This document shows, piece by piece, positions 24,222 to 32,451 of a stretch of 36,120 bases of DNA (positions within the stretch are counted from its first letter, which is position 1; the number at the start of each line of letters is the position of its first letter). The notes beneath the pieces were generated by a model that did no database searches, was not told the DNA's origin, and saw only the letters and a list, made by a program, of their open reading frames with translations. The stretch spans positions 1 through 36,120 of the forward strand of contig CALDPL010000030.1 in NCBI GenBank assembly GCA_937911965.1, written 5' to 3'. A program made the translations under genes and the position numbers. This DNA is from an uncultured Allomuricauda sp. Lineage in GTDB: Bacteria; Bacteroidota; Bacteroidia; Flavobacteriales; Flavobacteriaceae.

Positions 24222-24341
24222 CTATTTGTTTGCCAGTACATGTGCCAATTGTGGGGGCACTTCGACAGTTTTGGGTTCCGTAAGGGCGGCAACCACCAAA
24301 GCGACCACCAAAATAAGGAACAGAACTACACATTTTCTCAT
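24222..24341 (-). CDS. Possible 39-aa single-pass membrane peptide
   Basis: The minus-strand frame beginning MRKCVVLFLILVVALVVAAL has a basic start, a strongly hydrophobic 15-residue helix, then a polar tail (TEPKTVEVPPQLAHVL) ending at a stop. This looks like a small membrane protein or a signal peptide with a short mature part. It lies alone in a gene-poor region without a clear -7 box (the best is TATCTTGG far upstream). Length and hydrophobic layout are the only support, so it may be a chance frame. Confidence 0.35.
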   Translation of the reverse strand: MRKCVVLFLILVVALVVAALTEPKTVEVPPQLAHVLANK

Positions 24342-24589
24342 CACAGCTTGGTTTAACGGGTCATTTGATTTTTGACAGGGCCAAGATAAAAACAATTGAA
24401 ACCGATTCGACAGGGGATGTATAAACGGTATCGTTTTGTGTATGGATGGTTTTCCCTTCGACAAGTGGTCCCAAAAGTCCGTTCAAATCCAAGAAAGCGA
24501 CAATACGCCCATAAAATGAATTTTTATGCCAATTATACGTTCTGGCCCGCCATTGACACATAATTCGAATCCGATAGGAAGATTTAAAC

Positions 24590-24597
24590 TAAATTTG
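24590..24597 (+). promoter_or_regulatory. -7 box of the LytTR regulator/kinase operon
   Basis: TAAATTTG, an exact TAnnTTTG match, lies 20 bases before the response-regulator ATG. This is the same spacing as at the CDF and DUF3109 starts. Confidence 0.5.
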
Positions 24598-24617
24598 ATA
24601 TAACTAGTATACAAAGC

Positions 24618-25352
24618 ATGCTGAAAGCCGTAATTGTCGATGATGAGATCAAGGCACTGCAGAGCTTGAGTTGGGAATTGACCAACCTGAGCGATGAGGT
24701 GGATATCGTGGCATCCTTTACCGATGCCCATCAGGCCTTGGATTACTTGGAGCACAACAGCCCGGACTGTCTATTTTTGGACATTGAGATGCCGGCCATG
24801 GACGGATTCCAGTTCATCCGGAATCTAAAGAACCACGACTTCCCCGTGGTCATCACCACGGCCTACAACCAATATGCCCTGCAGGCCCTCAAGAACGAGG
24901 CCATCGATTATCTTTTGAAGCCGATCGATTCCGACGACCTTAGGCTCACCATCGCCAAGATCAAGAAATTCAACGCCAAGAACATGACAGTGGAACGCTT
25001 GGAAAAAATCCTGCTCAACCACCATTCCGACTCGCACAACAAGAAGATCACCATTGGTACCGATGGCAAATTGGTCTTCCTCAACAGTGACGATATCCTC
25101 TATGCGGAATCCGATGGGAATTACAGTACCATCTTTTTGGTCGATGGCCAAAAGATCCTTTTGACCAAAAAATTGAAGGATGTGAATGCCCTTTTGCCGG
25201 AAAACAGCTTCTTTAGGATCCACAATTCGTATATTATCAATCTCAACAAGATAAAGGAATTTTTTAAAACCGACGGATATGTGATTTTGGAATCCAATGA
25301 TAGGATACCCGTCTCCCGGCAAAAGAAATCCGATTTTTTGGATATGCTGTAA
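24618..25352 (+). CDS. LytTR-family response regulator
   Basis: 244 aa. The receiver domain (residues ~1-120) has the acidic pocket VDDE (8-11), the phosphoacceptor Asp55 in LFLDIEMPAMDG, and the conserved Lys in LLKPID. The C-terminal LytTR DNA-binding domain (~140-240) contains the strand ILYAESDGNYSTIF and FFRIHNSYIINLNKI, typical of the LytR/AgrA/AlgR type that binds DNA with beta strands. The partner histidine kinase begins 15 bases downstream, so they form one two-component system. Target genes are unknown. Confidence 0.93.
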   Translation: MLKAVIVDDEIKALQSLSWELTNLSDEVDIVASFTDAHQALDYLEHNSPDCLFLDIEMPAMDGFQFIRNLKNHDFPVVITTAYNQYALQALKNEAIDYLLKPIDSDDLRLTIAKIKKFNAKNMTVERLEKILLNHHSDSHNKKITIGTDGKLVFLNSDDILYAESDGNYSTIFLVDGQKILLTKKLKDVNALLPENSFFRIHNSYIINLNKIKEFFKTDGYVILESNDRIPVSRQKKSDFLDML

Positions 25353-25367
25353 CCCTCCGACCGATCT

Positions 25368-27335
25368 GTGCCCATAGAAACGACCAAATACTTCGAATTC
25401 CTCCTTCGGGTACTGCCATCGGGCCTGCTCCTTCTGTTTTTGGCACTTGGGGGCCCTGCACTTTACGCCCAGCGCATTCCCCAAGGGTTCAAGGAGAAGG
25501 CCAATGTACTTGTCAAGATGAAGCCCAAAACCTATGGCTCCCTGGACCGGGAACTCCAGGAGGCAAAACAGGACACCAGCCTGCTCAGGTACTTTGCCAA
25601 GCTCAGTGGCGAGCACGATTATTTGGAGGGACAGGCCTTTGCCCTGAACCAATTGGGGTCCAAATACAGGAACATCTCCCAGTTCCAAAAGTCCGCGGAA
25701 CTGCACCAAGAGGCCCTTACCCTGTCCGAGGAGGCCAACAATACCGAGTTCAGGGTGCTCAGCCTGAACATGTTGGGAGTGGTCTACCGAAGGACCGATG
25801 CGATAAAGACCGCCCTGGACTACAACCAAAGGGCCCTGGAACTGGCGGAACAGGTGGAAAATCCCTCGGTCCACATCAAAAGGAGCATCAATGTGGCCCT
25901 CAACGGCATCGGCAACCTCTACCAGACCCTGGAACAGTACGATCTGGCGATCATGCAGTTCAAAAAGGCCCTGAAACTGGAGGAGGAACTTGGCAATAAA
26001 TTGGGCCTGGCCATCAACCACCAGAACATAGGCCATTGTCTCGAGGAGAAGGGGGACCTGGAAGGGGCCCTTGAAAATTATAGAAAATCCCTGGCCTACA
26101 ACGAAGAGATAGACTCGGAATACGGCAGCATCATCTGCAAGAACTCCCTGGCACAGATCTACCTCAAGCAAAACATGCCCTATCTGGCCCATGTGCTGTT
26201 GGAACCCCTGTTGGAGCCCTCCAAAAGAATCGGGGACAATTTTATAACATCCCTGGTCTATATCAACACCGGTTGGGCCAATACCGAATTGGGCAATTAT
26301 TCCCTGGCCCACGACCACATTATGGAAGGCCTTGAAATGGCCCAGAACCGGAACATGCCCAGCAATGTGCTCTACGCCTATCAGAAGCTCGCCGAACTGG
26401 AAAACACAAGGGGGGACTATAAAAAGGCCCTGGAATACTTCAAAAAGGCGGATCAAGTGGACGCGGAAATCTCCAGTGCCACCAACCTGAGGTATATGAA
26501 CGATATCATCGTGCGTTACGAGGCGGAAAAAAAGAACAACCAGATTTCGGTCTTGGCCAAGGAAAACGAAATTGTCAGGCTGCGCCTGAAAAAGAACCAG
26601 ACCACCCTTTTGGTGTCCGCCCTGATCGTGGGGCTGATCTCCTCGATCCTCTATATTCTTTACAGACAGTACCAAAGCAGGAACGAAAAGCGGGTGCTCA
26701 CCCTGGAACAGAAGATGCTAAGAAGCCAGATGAACCCCCATTTTTTGTTCAACTCCCTGAACTCCATCAAGCTGTACATCATCAATAACGAGCAGAAGAA
26801 TGCCGTGCACTACCTGAACAAGTTCTCCAAGCTGGTGCGGAAGATCCTGGAGGCCTCTTCCCAGCGGGAGATATCCCTTTCCGAGGAGCTGGAGACCGTG
26901 GAACTCTATATGAACATCGAGAACATCCGTTTCAACAATGAAATCGACTTTAGGATCGATGTGGACCGGGACATCAATGTGGAAAACATCAAAATCCCTT
27001 CCCTGACCCTTCAGCCCTTTCTGGAAAACTCCCTATGGCACGGACTTTCCCCAAAGGAGGGGGAAAAGAAGATCCACCTTCTGGTCAAAAAAAGGGACAA
27101 GGGCCATGTGACCATAGAGATCCAGGACAATGGGGTGGGCCGGCTGGCCGCCGAGACCAACAATGAGAACCGGGTGCTCAAACGAAAGTCGGTGGGCATC
27201 CACATCACCAAGGAACGGCTGGCCAATTTTTCAAAGGATTACCTGAACAAGTTCGACCTTTCCCTGGTGGATCTTTTTGACGAAGGGGGAAATCCCAGCG
27301 GCACCAAGGTGATCTTGGACCTCCCTACGATTTAA
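25368..27335 (+). CDS. Sensor histidine kinase with periplasmic TPR domain (LytS/His_kinase type)
   Basis: 655 aa, starting with GTG. A signal peptide (to about residue 35, PALYAQ) precedes about seven tetratricopeptide repeats (residues ~60-390) that should lie in the periplasm. A single membrane helix (TTLLVSALIVGLISSILYI, ~415-435) follows, then a short coiled coil and a LytS-type kinase core. The phosphoacceptor is His458 in NPHFLFN. The ATP site has the N-box LENSLWHGL, the DNGVG G1 box and a GIHITKERL segment. This is the common Bacteroidota TPR-kinase layout; the ligand or partner bound by the repeats is unknown. The last 11 bases overlap the convergent DUF3109 gene. Confidence 0.92.
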   Translation: MPIETTKYFEFLLRVLPSGLLLLFLALGGPALYAQRIPQGFKEKANVLVKMKPKTYGSLDRELQEAKQDTSLLRYFAKLSGEHDYLEGQAFALNQLGSKYRNISQFQKSAELHQEALTLSEEANNTEFRVLSLNMLGVVYRRTDAIKTALDYNQRALELAEQVENPSVHIKRSINVALNGIGNLYQTLEQYDLAIMQFKKALKLEEELGNKLGLAINHQNIGHCLEEKGDLEGALENYRKSLAYNEEIDSEYGSIICKNSLAQIYLKQNMPYLAHVLLEPLLEPSKRIGDNFITSLVYINTGWANTELGNYSLAHDHIMEGLEMAQNRNMPSNVLYAYQKLAELENTRGDYKKALEYFKKADQVDAEISSATNLRYMNDIIVRYEAEKKNNQISVLAKENEIVRLRLKKNQTTLLVSALIVGLISSILYILYRQYQSRNEKRVLTLEQKMLRSQMNPHFLFNSLNSIKLYIINNEQKNAVHYLNKFSKLVRKILEASSQREISLSEELETVELYMNIENIRFNNEIDFRIDVDRDINVENIKIPSLTLQPFLENSLWHGLSPKEGEKKIHLLVKKRDKGHVTIEIQDNGVGRLAAETNNENRVLKRKSVGIHITKERLANFSKDYLNKFDLSLVDLFDEGGNPSGTKVILDLPTI

Positions 27336-27897
27336 AGTGTTCCTTGGCCACCTCTTCCAGTTCCCGGTACCAGGCAGGCCCGAACTTGCGGATCAGGGCC
27401 TCCTTTACGAACCTATAGATCGGCACCTTCAGCTCCGCCCCCAGACGACAGGCCGGATCGCAGATTTCCCAACGGTGGTAGTTGACCGCGGTGAACTCCG
27501 AATACTCCCGGATGCGAATGGGATACAGATGGCAGGAAACGGGTTTTTTCCAATCGATGGCACCCGCTTCATGGGCGGCCTCGATCCCGCATTTGGCCAC
27601 GCCCCCATCGGTATAGATCACATAGGCGCATTCGTTTTGGTCCACCAAGGGGGTCTCCCATTCCCCATCTTCCCCCTTGACATAGGTCCCCTGTTGTTCA
27701 ATGGCCTTGATCCCTTCGGGCCTCAAAAAAGGTTTTACCCTATCGTAGATATCATTGAGGATCCCGGTCTCCGAATCCTCCACAGGGGCACCGTACTCCC
27801 CTCCAACGCAACAAGCCCCCTTGCAGGCGCTGAGGTTGCACACAAAATCCTTTTCCAGGATATCTTCGGACACCAAGGTCCTTCCCAGCTGGAACAT
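27325..27897 (-). CDS. DUF3109 family cysteine-rich protein
   Basis: 190 aa, soluble, no signal. Conserved cysteines occur in CNLSACKGACC near the N-terminus, then single Cys in NECAYVI, AKCGIEAA, SCHLYPIR and ICDPACRL. This pattern resembles the YkgJ-type zinc/iron-sulfur proteins, so a metal site is likely but unproven. The family is widespread in Bacteroidota and has no assigned function. The start MFQLGRTLV (27897) is chosen because an exact TACCTTTG box lies 20 bases upstream of it and the longer frame has unlikely residues. It is divergent from marC. Confidence 0.88.
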   Translation of the reverse strand: MFQLGRTLVSEDILEKDFVCNLSACKGACCVGGEYGAPVEDSETGILNDIYDRVKPFLRPEGIKAIEQQGTYVKGEDGEWETPLVDQNECAYVIYTDGGVAKCGIEAAHEAGAIDWKKPVSCHLYPIRIREYSEFTAVNYHRWEICDPACRLGAELKVPIYRFVKEALIRKFGPAWYRELEEVAKEHFKS

Positions 27898-27917
27898 AGT
27901 GACAATCGATTTAAGGG

Positions 27918-27925
27918 CAAAGGTA
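27918..27925 (-). promoter_or_regulatory. -7 box of the DUF3109 gene
   Basis: TACCTTTG on the minus strand exactly fits TAnnTTTG and is 20 bases before the ATG at 27897. It supports the shorter start chosen for this gene. Confidence 0.5.
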
Positions 27926-27965
27926 GTCCAAAAAGGAGATTCGGGGATTTTCCCATGGGGATATG

Positions 27966-27986
27966 GTCCAAAAGTCAATTTTGGAC
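27966..27986. promoter_or_regulatory. 8-bp inverted repeat overlapping the marC promoter, possible operator
   Basis: GTCCAAAA (27966-27973) and TTTTGGAC (27979-27986) are perfect inverted repeats with a 5-base gap. They end two bases before the TAAATTTG box at 27988-27995. A repressor bound there would block the marC promoter, so an operator role is plausible. No T-run follows, so it is not a terminator. Confidence 0.4.
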
Positions 27987-27987
27987 G

Positions 27988-27995
27988 TAAATTTG
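27988..27995 (+). promoter_or_regulatory. -7 box of marC
   Basis: TAAATTTG exactly fits TAnnTTTG. It lies 19 bases before the ATG at 28015 and 13 bases before the alternative ATG at 28009, so the spacing rule of this window favours 28015. Confidence 0.5.
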
Positions 27996-28014
27996 CGGTC
28001 GAAAATCAATGGAC

Positions 28015-28593
28015 ATGAACTTTAGCATAAAGGAAATCGCATCCGCCGGGATGATTTTGTTTGCCGTGATCGATATTCTGGGAAGCATTCCCATCATCAT
28101 TTCCCTAAGGAGCAAGGTGGGCCACATCCAATCGGGAAAGGCCACCTTGGTGGCGGCCCTGATCATGATCGCCTTTCTCTTTGTGGGGGAGCGGATCCTC
28201 TCCCTGATCGGGATCGATGTGAACTCCTTTGCCGTGGCCGGTTCCTTTGTCATTTTCTTCCTGGCCATAGAGATGATCTTGGGGATCACCCTATACAAGG
28301 ACGATGAACCGGAGACCGCCTCCATCATTCCCGTGGCCTTTCCCCTGATCGCCGGGGCGGGCACCATGACCTCCATCCTGGCCCTAAGGGCGGAATTTCA
28401 TGTGGAGAACATCATAGTCGCCATTTTAATAAACGTTATCTTTGTGTACCTGGTGCTCAAATCCAGCACCAAGATCGAAAGGGTTTTGGGAAAGAGCGGG
28501 CTGAGCGTCCTGCGCAAGGTATTCGGGGTGGTCCTTATGGCCATAGCCATAAAACTTTTTGCCGGCAATATCAACCAACTCTTCGTACACTGA
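28015..28593 (+). CDS. MarC family integral membrane protein
   Basis: 192 aa with six hydrophobic segments, the usual MarC/YchE size. Family features are the N-terminal EIASAGMILFAVIDILGSIP and the later IPVAFPLIAGAGTMTSIL, a conserved half-helix pair. The family was once linked to multiple antibiotic resistance through its name, but that link is not supported, and a transport role (amino acids in some archaeal members) is only suggested. The start is ATG 28015; an ATG at 28009 would add two residues. A small membrane protein follows 13 bases later and may be co-transcribed. Confidence 0.88.
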   Translation: MNFSIKEIASAGMILFAVIDILGSIPIIISLRSKVGHIQSGKATLVAALIMIAFLFVGERILSLIGIDVNSFAVAGSFVIFFLAIEMILGITLYKDDEPETASIIPVAFPLIAGAGTMTSILALRAEFHVENIIVAILINVIFVYLVLKSSTKIERVLGKSGLSVLRKVFGVVLMAIAIKLFAGNINQLFVH

Positions 28594-28606
28594 AAATACA
28601 GTTGCC

Positions 28607-28807
28607 ATGAACAGAACACTCAGCATCATCCTGGTCCTATTGGCCCTGGGGCTCATCGCTTTCAACCTGACCATGGTGGATTTTGACAATCCATTGCAAG
28701 GTGAGAGCACCATTGCCCTTATCGGCATTGTGGCCTCCCTATGTGCCCTGGTCCTCCTGTTGATCTTCAGCGCCTCCAAAAAGGTGGAAAAGGAGCTGGA
28801 AAAGTAG
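28607..28807 (+). CDS. Small membrane protein (66 aa), unknown function
   Basis: 66 aa with two hydrophobic segments (about residues 4-22 and 36-55) joined by a polar loop with TMVDFDNPLQGES. It has a short basic-acidic tail (KKVEKELEK). The ATG at 28607 is 13 bases after the marC stop. I recall similar short proteins in many Flavobacteriia but no assigned function. It could be a membrane accessory to MarC; that is only position-based inference. It converges on the S41 protease gene. Confidence 0.65.
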   Translation: MNRTLSIILVLLALGLIAFNLTMVDFDNPLQGESTIALIGIVASLCALVLLLIFSASKKVEKELEK

Positions 28808-28820
28808 GTACTGTCCCCGG

Positions 28821-30446
28821 TCATTTTGGGAGCAGGGCCCCCAATTGGGACTTCGCCATGGCCAGGGAATCCAATTGCAATACTTTTTTGAGCATGTCGT
28901 CGTAGGCCCCTTTGATCTGTGAGGACAGATTGGGTGAGAAGAGCTGTTCGGCCATATTGGCCTTGATATAGGCCTTAATCTTGTCTTCCTGGGCATAGAA
29001 GTCCAGGCGCACCTTTCGGTCCAGCACAAATTGGATGAAGTTGTCGAAGAGGATGTCGTCCACTTGGAAGTTTTGCATGAAGTCCCCCTGGCCATAATCC
29101 GAATAGCGGGTCCTGTCCTCCTCCAGATGTTCAAAGACAAAACGGTTGAAGAACTCGAAGGTCCCGTCCATGCTCTCGATGGCCTCTTCCTCATTGCTCC
29201 CTATGGGAACAAAGACATCGGGAATGATGCCCCCGCCCCCGTAGACCACCTTGCCCTTGGGGGTGACGAACCTCAGGGAATCGGCCACATGGATGCTGTC
29301 CGCCGTGAGGAGTTCCCCATTGGTATATCGGTCCATGAACCTGTGGTAATAATCCCGGTTTCCCTCCTTATAGGACCTTTGGATCGAACGTCCCGTGGGG
29401 GTATAGTACCTGGAGACCGTCAAACGGACCGCCGATCCATCCCCAAGGTCCATTTCCCGTTGTACCAAGCCCTTCCCAAAGGAGCGCCTGCCCACTATGG
29501 TCCCTATATCATTGTCTTGCAGGGCCCCGGCTATGATCTCTGAGGCCGAGGCGGAACGTTCGTTGATCAGCACATAGATGGGCCGGTCCTCGAATCCCCC
29601 CTTGTCGGTGGCATAGGCCTTCTTGATCTTCCCGGTTTTGTTCTTGGTGAACAGAATGAGCTTGCCCTCCCCCAGGAATTCATCGGCCAGCTTTTCGGCG
29701 ATTCCCAGATAGCCTCCCGGATTGTCCCTGAGGTCCAGGACCAGTTTTTCGGCCCCCCTCAGTTTTAGGTTTCCAAGAGCATCCTTGAATTCGGAAAAAG
29801 TGGATTCCGCAAAGCGGTTGATCTTGATGTATCCCATGTCGGGACGCAGCATATAGTACCCTTCAACGCTGCGGATCGGAATTCGGTCCCTACGCACCGT
29901 GACCTCAAAGCTCCGGTCCTCGGATTTACGGTACACCCTCAAATCGACCTTGGTGCCCACCTTCCCCTTCAGGGTGGAGACCACCTGTTCATTGGATATC
30001 CTCTTTCCGTAGAGGGTATCATTGTCCGCCATAAGGATGCGGTCCCCGGGCTTGATCCCCCTAAGGTGGCTCGGACCGTTCTTTATCGCCCGGATTACCG
30101 TGATGGTGTCCCTGAACATATAAAAACTGACCCCGATCCCCGCAAAGTCCCCCTTCATGTTCTCGGAGACCTCCTTCATTTCACTTTTGGGGATGTAGAC
30201 CGAATGGGGATCCAACTTTCCCAGGATATTGTTCACCGTGATATCGACAATGCTGTCGGTATCGACCTCGTCCACGTACTCATAATCGATATAATCGATC
30301 AGGCGGTTGAGCTTGTCCTTGTTGGAATTGGTGGAAAACAATTTTTCGGGACCGTCCCTGAAATGGAGTTTTCCCCCGACAAAGACCCCAACGGCCACCG
30401 CAAGGGCAAGCAAGGTCGGCCATAAATATCCCTTAATCTTTTTCAT
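28821..30446 (-). CDS. S41-family C-terminal processing peptidase (CtpA/Prc type)
   Basis: 541 aa. An N-terminal hydrophobic anchor/signal (residues 8-25) sends it to the periplasm. A PDZ domain (~residues 95-180, with MKGDFAGIGVSF) recognises C-terminal tails. The S41 core has the conserved DLRDNPGG segment and the Ser/Lys dyad: Ser300 (in RSASASE) and Lys325 in SFGKGLVQ, 25 residues apart as in E. coli Prc. A long C-terminal helical extension (~420-541) is typical of Bacteroidota members. It likely processes or degrades periplasmic proteins. It starts 15 bases after the dCMP-deaminase-like gene ends, so they share a transcript. Confidence 0.92.
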   Translation of the reverse strand: MKKIKGYLWPTLLALAVAVGVFVGGKLHFRDGPEKLFSTNSNKDKLNRLIDYIDYEYVDEVDTDSIVDITVNNILGKLDPHSVYIPKSEMKEVSENMKGDFAGIGVSFYMFRDTITVIRAIKNGPSHLRGIKPGDRILMADNDTLYGKRISNEQVVSTLKGKVGTKVDLRVYRKSEDRSFEVTVRRDRIPIRSVEGYYMLRPDMGYIKINRFAESTFSEFKDALGNLKLRGAEKLVLDLRDNPGGYLGIAEKLADEFLGEGKLILFTKNKTGKIKKAYATDKGGFEDRPIYVLINERSASASEIIAGALQDNDIGTIVGRRSFGKGLVQREMDLGDGSAVRLTVSRYYTPTGRSIQRSYKEGNRDYYHRFMDRYTNGELLTADSIHVADSLRFVTPKGKVVYGGGGIIPDVFVPIGSNEEEAIESMDGTFEFFNRFVFEHLEEDRTRYSDYGQGDFMQNFQVDDILFDNFIQFVLDRKVRLDFYAQEDKIKAYIKANMAEQLFSPNLSSQIKGAYDDMLKKVLQLDSLAMAKSQLGALLPK

Positions 30447-30461
30447 AACTTCTGTTGGGCC

Positions 30462-30899
30462 TTAAACCATTTCCTCCAATTTGGGCAAATGCAGGACTTC
30501 CACACCGGCCCGTTGCAAAAATTCCAGGCCGGAATTGTCCTTGTACGCCTTTTGGTACACTACACGTTTTATGCCAGACTGATGGACCAGCTTGCTGCAC
30601 TCCCTACAGGGGGACATGGTGATGTACAGGGTGGCCCCTTGACAGGATTGGGTGGAGGCGGCCACTTTCAGGATGGCATTGGCCTCGGCATGGAGCACAT
30701 ACCATTTTGTATATCCCTCGTCGTCCTCACAGATGTTCTCAAAACCCGTGGGGGTCCCATTGTATCCATCGGAGATGATCATCCGATCCTTGACGATGAT
30801 CGCCCCTACCTGCCTTCTCTTGCAATAGGAGAGTTTTCCCCATTCCTGGGCCATCCTGAGATAGGCTTTATCGTACTTTTCCTGTTTTCTCTCCTTCAT
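30462..30899 (-). CDS. Deoxycytidylate (dCMP) deaminase family protein
   Basis: 145 aa. The cytidine-deaminase fold zinc site is intact: HAEANAI (His/Glu) and PCRECSK (Cys-x-x-Cys). Further upstream, SYCKRRQVGAII and DGYNGTPTGFENIC match the dCMP deaminase/ComEB family, which makes dUMP from dCMP for thymidylate synthesis. The start MKERKQEKYDKAY (ATG 30899) is chosen; an in-frame TTG at 30947 would add residues that overlap promoter-like AT-rich sequence. It is the first gene of an operon with the S41 protease. Confidence 0.88.
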   Translation of the reverse strand: MKERKQEKYDKAYLRMAQEWGKLSYCKRRQVGAIIVKDRMIISDGYNGTPTGFENICEDDEGYTKWYVLHAEANAILKVAASTQSCQGATLYITMSPCRECSKLVHQSGIKRVVYQKAYKDNSGLEFLQRAGVEVLHLPKLEEMV

Positions 30900-31110
30900 A
30901 AACTCCAATATTTGGGCCAAATCAAATAAATATACCCGCTTTGACAATCCCCTACAACCCTATTCGCTAAATTTTAACGAAGGCCCTTTTTGGAAAACGT
31001 CGCACGGGGCAGTGGTATTGTAATGTCCGGGGCCAAAATACATTTCCTTGAAATCTTGCCCCGACAACCCTTGCAGGCCATCCCTCCAAATGTGCTTTTC
31101 CAAAGTTCCC

Positions 31111-31836
31111 TTATGAGATCCCCCGTTCCTTTTGGATGGTCTCATAGGCTTTTTGGACCTCCTTGAATTTTTCCTCGGCCCCTTTTTTTATGGCCTCATC
31201 CTGGGTCACCACCTTGTCGGGGTGGTATTTTTTGGCCATTTCCCGATAGGCCTTCTTGACCTGATCGTCCGTGGCGCTTTTATCGATTTCCAAAATCTTG
31301 TAGGCATTGTCGGCCGATTTGACGAACATGGCCATGATGCTCTCAAAATCATTGAGGCTTACCCGAAGATAGCCTGCGATTTCCCTTAACTTGGAAATCT
31401 CCGCCGCACTGGCCTGCCCGTCGGCCTGGGCGATGCCGAACAAAAAGTGGAGCAATTGCAAGCGGACCGGATATCGGGTTCTCTGTTCCATATACGCACA
31501 GATGTGCTGTGCCGATATTTCCCTTTTTTTGTTGATTTCATTGAAGGTCCTGAAAATCGCATTGGCCTTTTCCTTTCCGTAGGTGCGCACAAAGTACTGC
31601 CGCACATAGTCCAATTCCCTTTGGCTCACCTGCCCATCGGCCTTGATCACAATGGAGCAAAGGGAAATCAAGTGCAGTTCAAAATCTGCTGCCGATACGG
31701 TCTGCTGGCCAAAAAAACCTTGTGCGGGCCGATTGCCACCCAAGCCATCCATCAGGCTTCCCAAAAAAAAGCCCAGTACCGCTCCGGGAAGCCGGAACAA
31801 AAAATAGCCAAGAATGGCGGCCACCCATTTGATCAT
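31111..31836 (-). CDS. TerB/DnaJ-domain membrane protein (DjlA-like co-chaperone)
   Basis: 241 aa. An N-terminal glycine-rich hydrophobic segment (~residues 3-27, [14 protein letters not shown]) resembles the DjlA membrane anchor. A TerB-like helical domain (~50-165) follows, with repeated [12 protein letters not shown] and [11 protein letters not shown] elements. A C-terminal J domain (~175-240) has the HPD motif in KKYHPDKV. It should recruit DnaK to the inner membrane through the HPD loop. The arrangement matches DjlA, although overall similarity to E. coli djlA cannot be measured here. It is preceded by an exact TATCTTTG box 19 bases from the start. Confidence 0.9.
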   Translation of the reverse strand: MIKWVAAILGYFLFRLPGAVLGFFLGSLMDGLGGNRPAQGFFGQQTVSAADFELHLISLCSIVIKADGQVSQRELDYVRQYFVRTYGKEKANAIFRTFNEINKKREISAQHICAYMEQRTRYPVRLQLLHFLFGIAQADGQASAAEISKLREIAGYLRVSLNDFESIMAMFVKSADNAYKILEIDKSATDDQVKKAYREMAKKYHPDKVVTQDEAIKKGAEEKFKEVQKAYETIQKERGIS

Positions 31837-31855
31837 CCTGTGAATTTTTGAAGGT

Positions 31856-31863
31856 CAAAGATA
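31856..31863 (-). promoter_or_regulatory. -7 box of the TerB/DnaJ gene
   Basis: TATCTTTG on the minus strand is an exact TAnnTTTG match, 19 bases before the ATG at 31836. It is back-to-back with the bacilliredoxin promoter on the other strand. Confidence 0.5.
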
Positions 31864-31929
31864 GGGCTTTGCCAAATAAACCGAACCTTGGCCTTTGTAA
31901 AGTGTGGCATGAAAATCCGACAATAGCCT

Positions 31930-31937
31930 TATCTTTG
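31930..31937 (+). promoter_or_regulatory. -7 box of the bacilliredoxin gene
   Basis: TATCTTTG on the plus strand is an exact match, 22 bases before the ATG at 31960. Confidence 0.5.
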
Positions 31938-31959
31938 TATATTAATTAAAATAATACCT

Positions 31960-32370
31960 ATGTATCCCGAAGAATTGGTAAAACCCATGAGAGAGGACCT
32001 GGCCGGTGCCGGGTTCGAGGAACTGTATACAGCCCAGGACGTCGAAACGGCCCTAAAGCAGGGAGGGACCACCTTGGTGGTGGTGAATTCCGTATGCGGT
32101 TGCGCCGCTGCCAACGCCAGGCCGGCAGCCAAATTGAGCCTGCAACACGATAAGACCCCGGACCACCTTGTGACCGTATTTGCAGGAGTGGACACCGAGG
32201 CCGTACAGACGGCCAGGAACCATATGGTCCCCTTCCCCCCATCATCTCCCAGTATGGCCCTGTTCAAGGACGGGGAATTGGTCCATATGATCGAAAGGCA
32301 CCATATTGAGGGCAGACCTGCAGAGGTCATTGCCGAAAATCTGATGGAGGCCTACAACGAATTCTGTTGA
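31960..32370 (+). CDS. BrxA/BrxB family bacilliredoxin
   Basis: 136 aa thioredoxin-fold protein (YphP/YqiW, DUF1094 family). The redox motif is CGC in VNSVCGCAAA (about residues 44-53); the family is defined by this CGC in place of CxxC. Downstream is the HMVPFPPSSPSMALF segment with the cis-Pro loop. In Bacillus these proteins remove bacillithiol from mixed disulfides. Bacillithiol is also reported in some Bacteroidota, so the same role is plausible here but not shown. It is monocistronic, with its own promoter box and a strong terminator. Confidence 0.93.
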   Translation: MYPEELVKPMREDLAGAGFEELYTAQDVETALKQGGTTLVVVNSVCGCAAANARPAAKLSLQHDKTPDHLVTVFAGVDTEAVQTARNHMVPFPPSSPSMALFKDGELVHMIERHHIEGRPAEVIAENLMEAYNEFC

Positions 32371-32395
32371 TGGCGTGACATACGATATTTTATAC

Positions 32396-32418
32396 ACCAC
32401 CCTTGGGGTGGTTTTTTT
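32396..32418 (+). terminator. Rho-independent terminator after the bacilliredoxin gene
   Basis: ACCACCC (32396-32402) and GGGTGGT (32406-32412) form a 7-bp stem with a 3-base loop, followed by a T-run to 32418. It lies 26 bases past the stop codon. Confidence 0.85.
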
Positions 32419-32451
32419 ATTTTTACACTTTCGAACCCTAAGCGTTTGGCC

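Larger units (their letters stand above)
23909..24617. other. 709-bp gene-poor region, AT-richer than its surroundings
   Basis: No gene above about 40 codons is convincing here. The region contains a 9-bp inverted repeat without T-run (23945-23953 / 23969-23977), possibly ending the CDF transcript; the 182-bp segment bounded by a 21-bp inverted repeat (24009-24190); a candidate 39-aa membrane peptide on the minus strand (24222-24341); and the promoter of the response regulator. The composition differs from flanking coding DNA and suggests either structured RNA or a remnant mobile sequence. Confidence 0.6.

Noticed and set aside
24094..24375. 93-codon plus-strand frame in the gene-poor region
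   Set aside because: It runs through one arm of the 21-bp inverted repeat and antisense to the more plausible 39-aa membrane peptide; its sequence is low in structure and shows no family features.
30960..31145. 61-codon minus-strand frame between the dCMP deaminase and TerB/DnaJ genes
   Set aside because: Its first codons overlap the 3' end of the DnaJ gene, no motif is visible, and it lacks a promoter or coupled start. A shorter peptide starting inside it cannot be ruled out.
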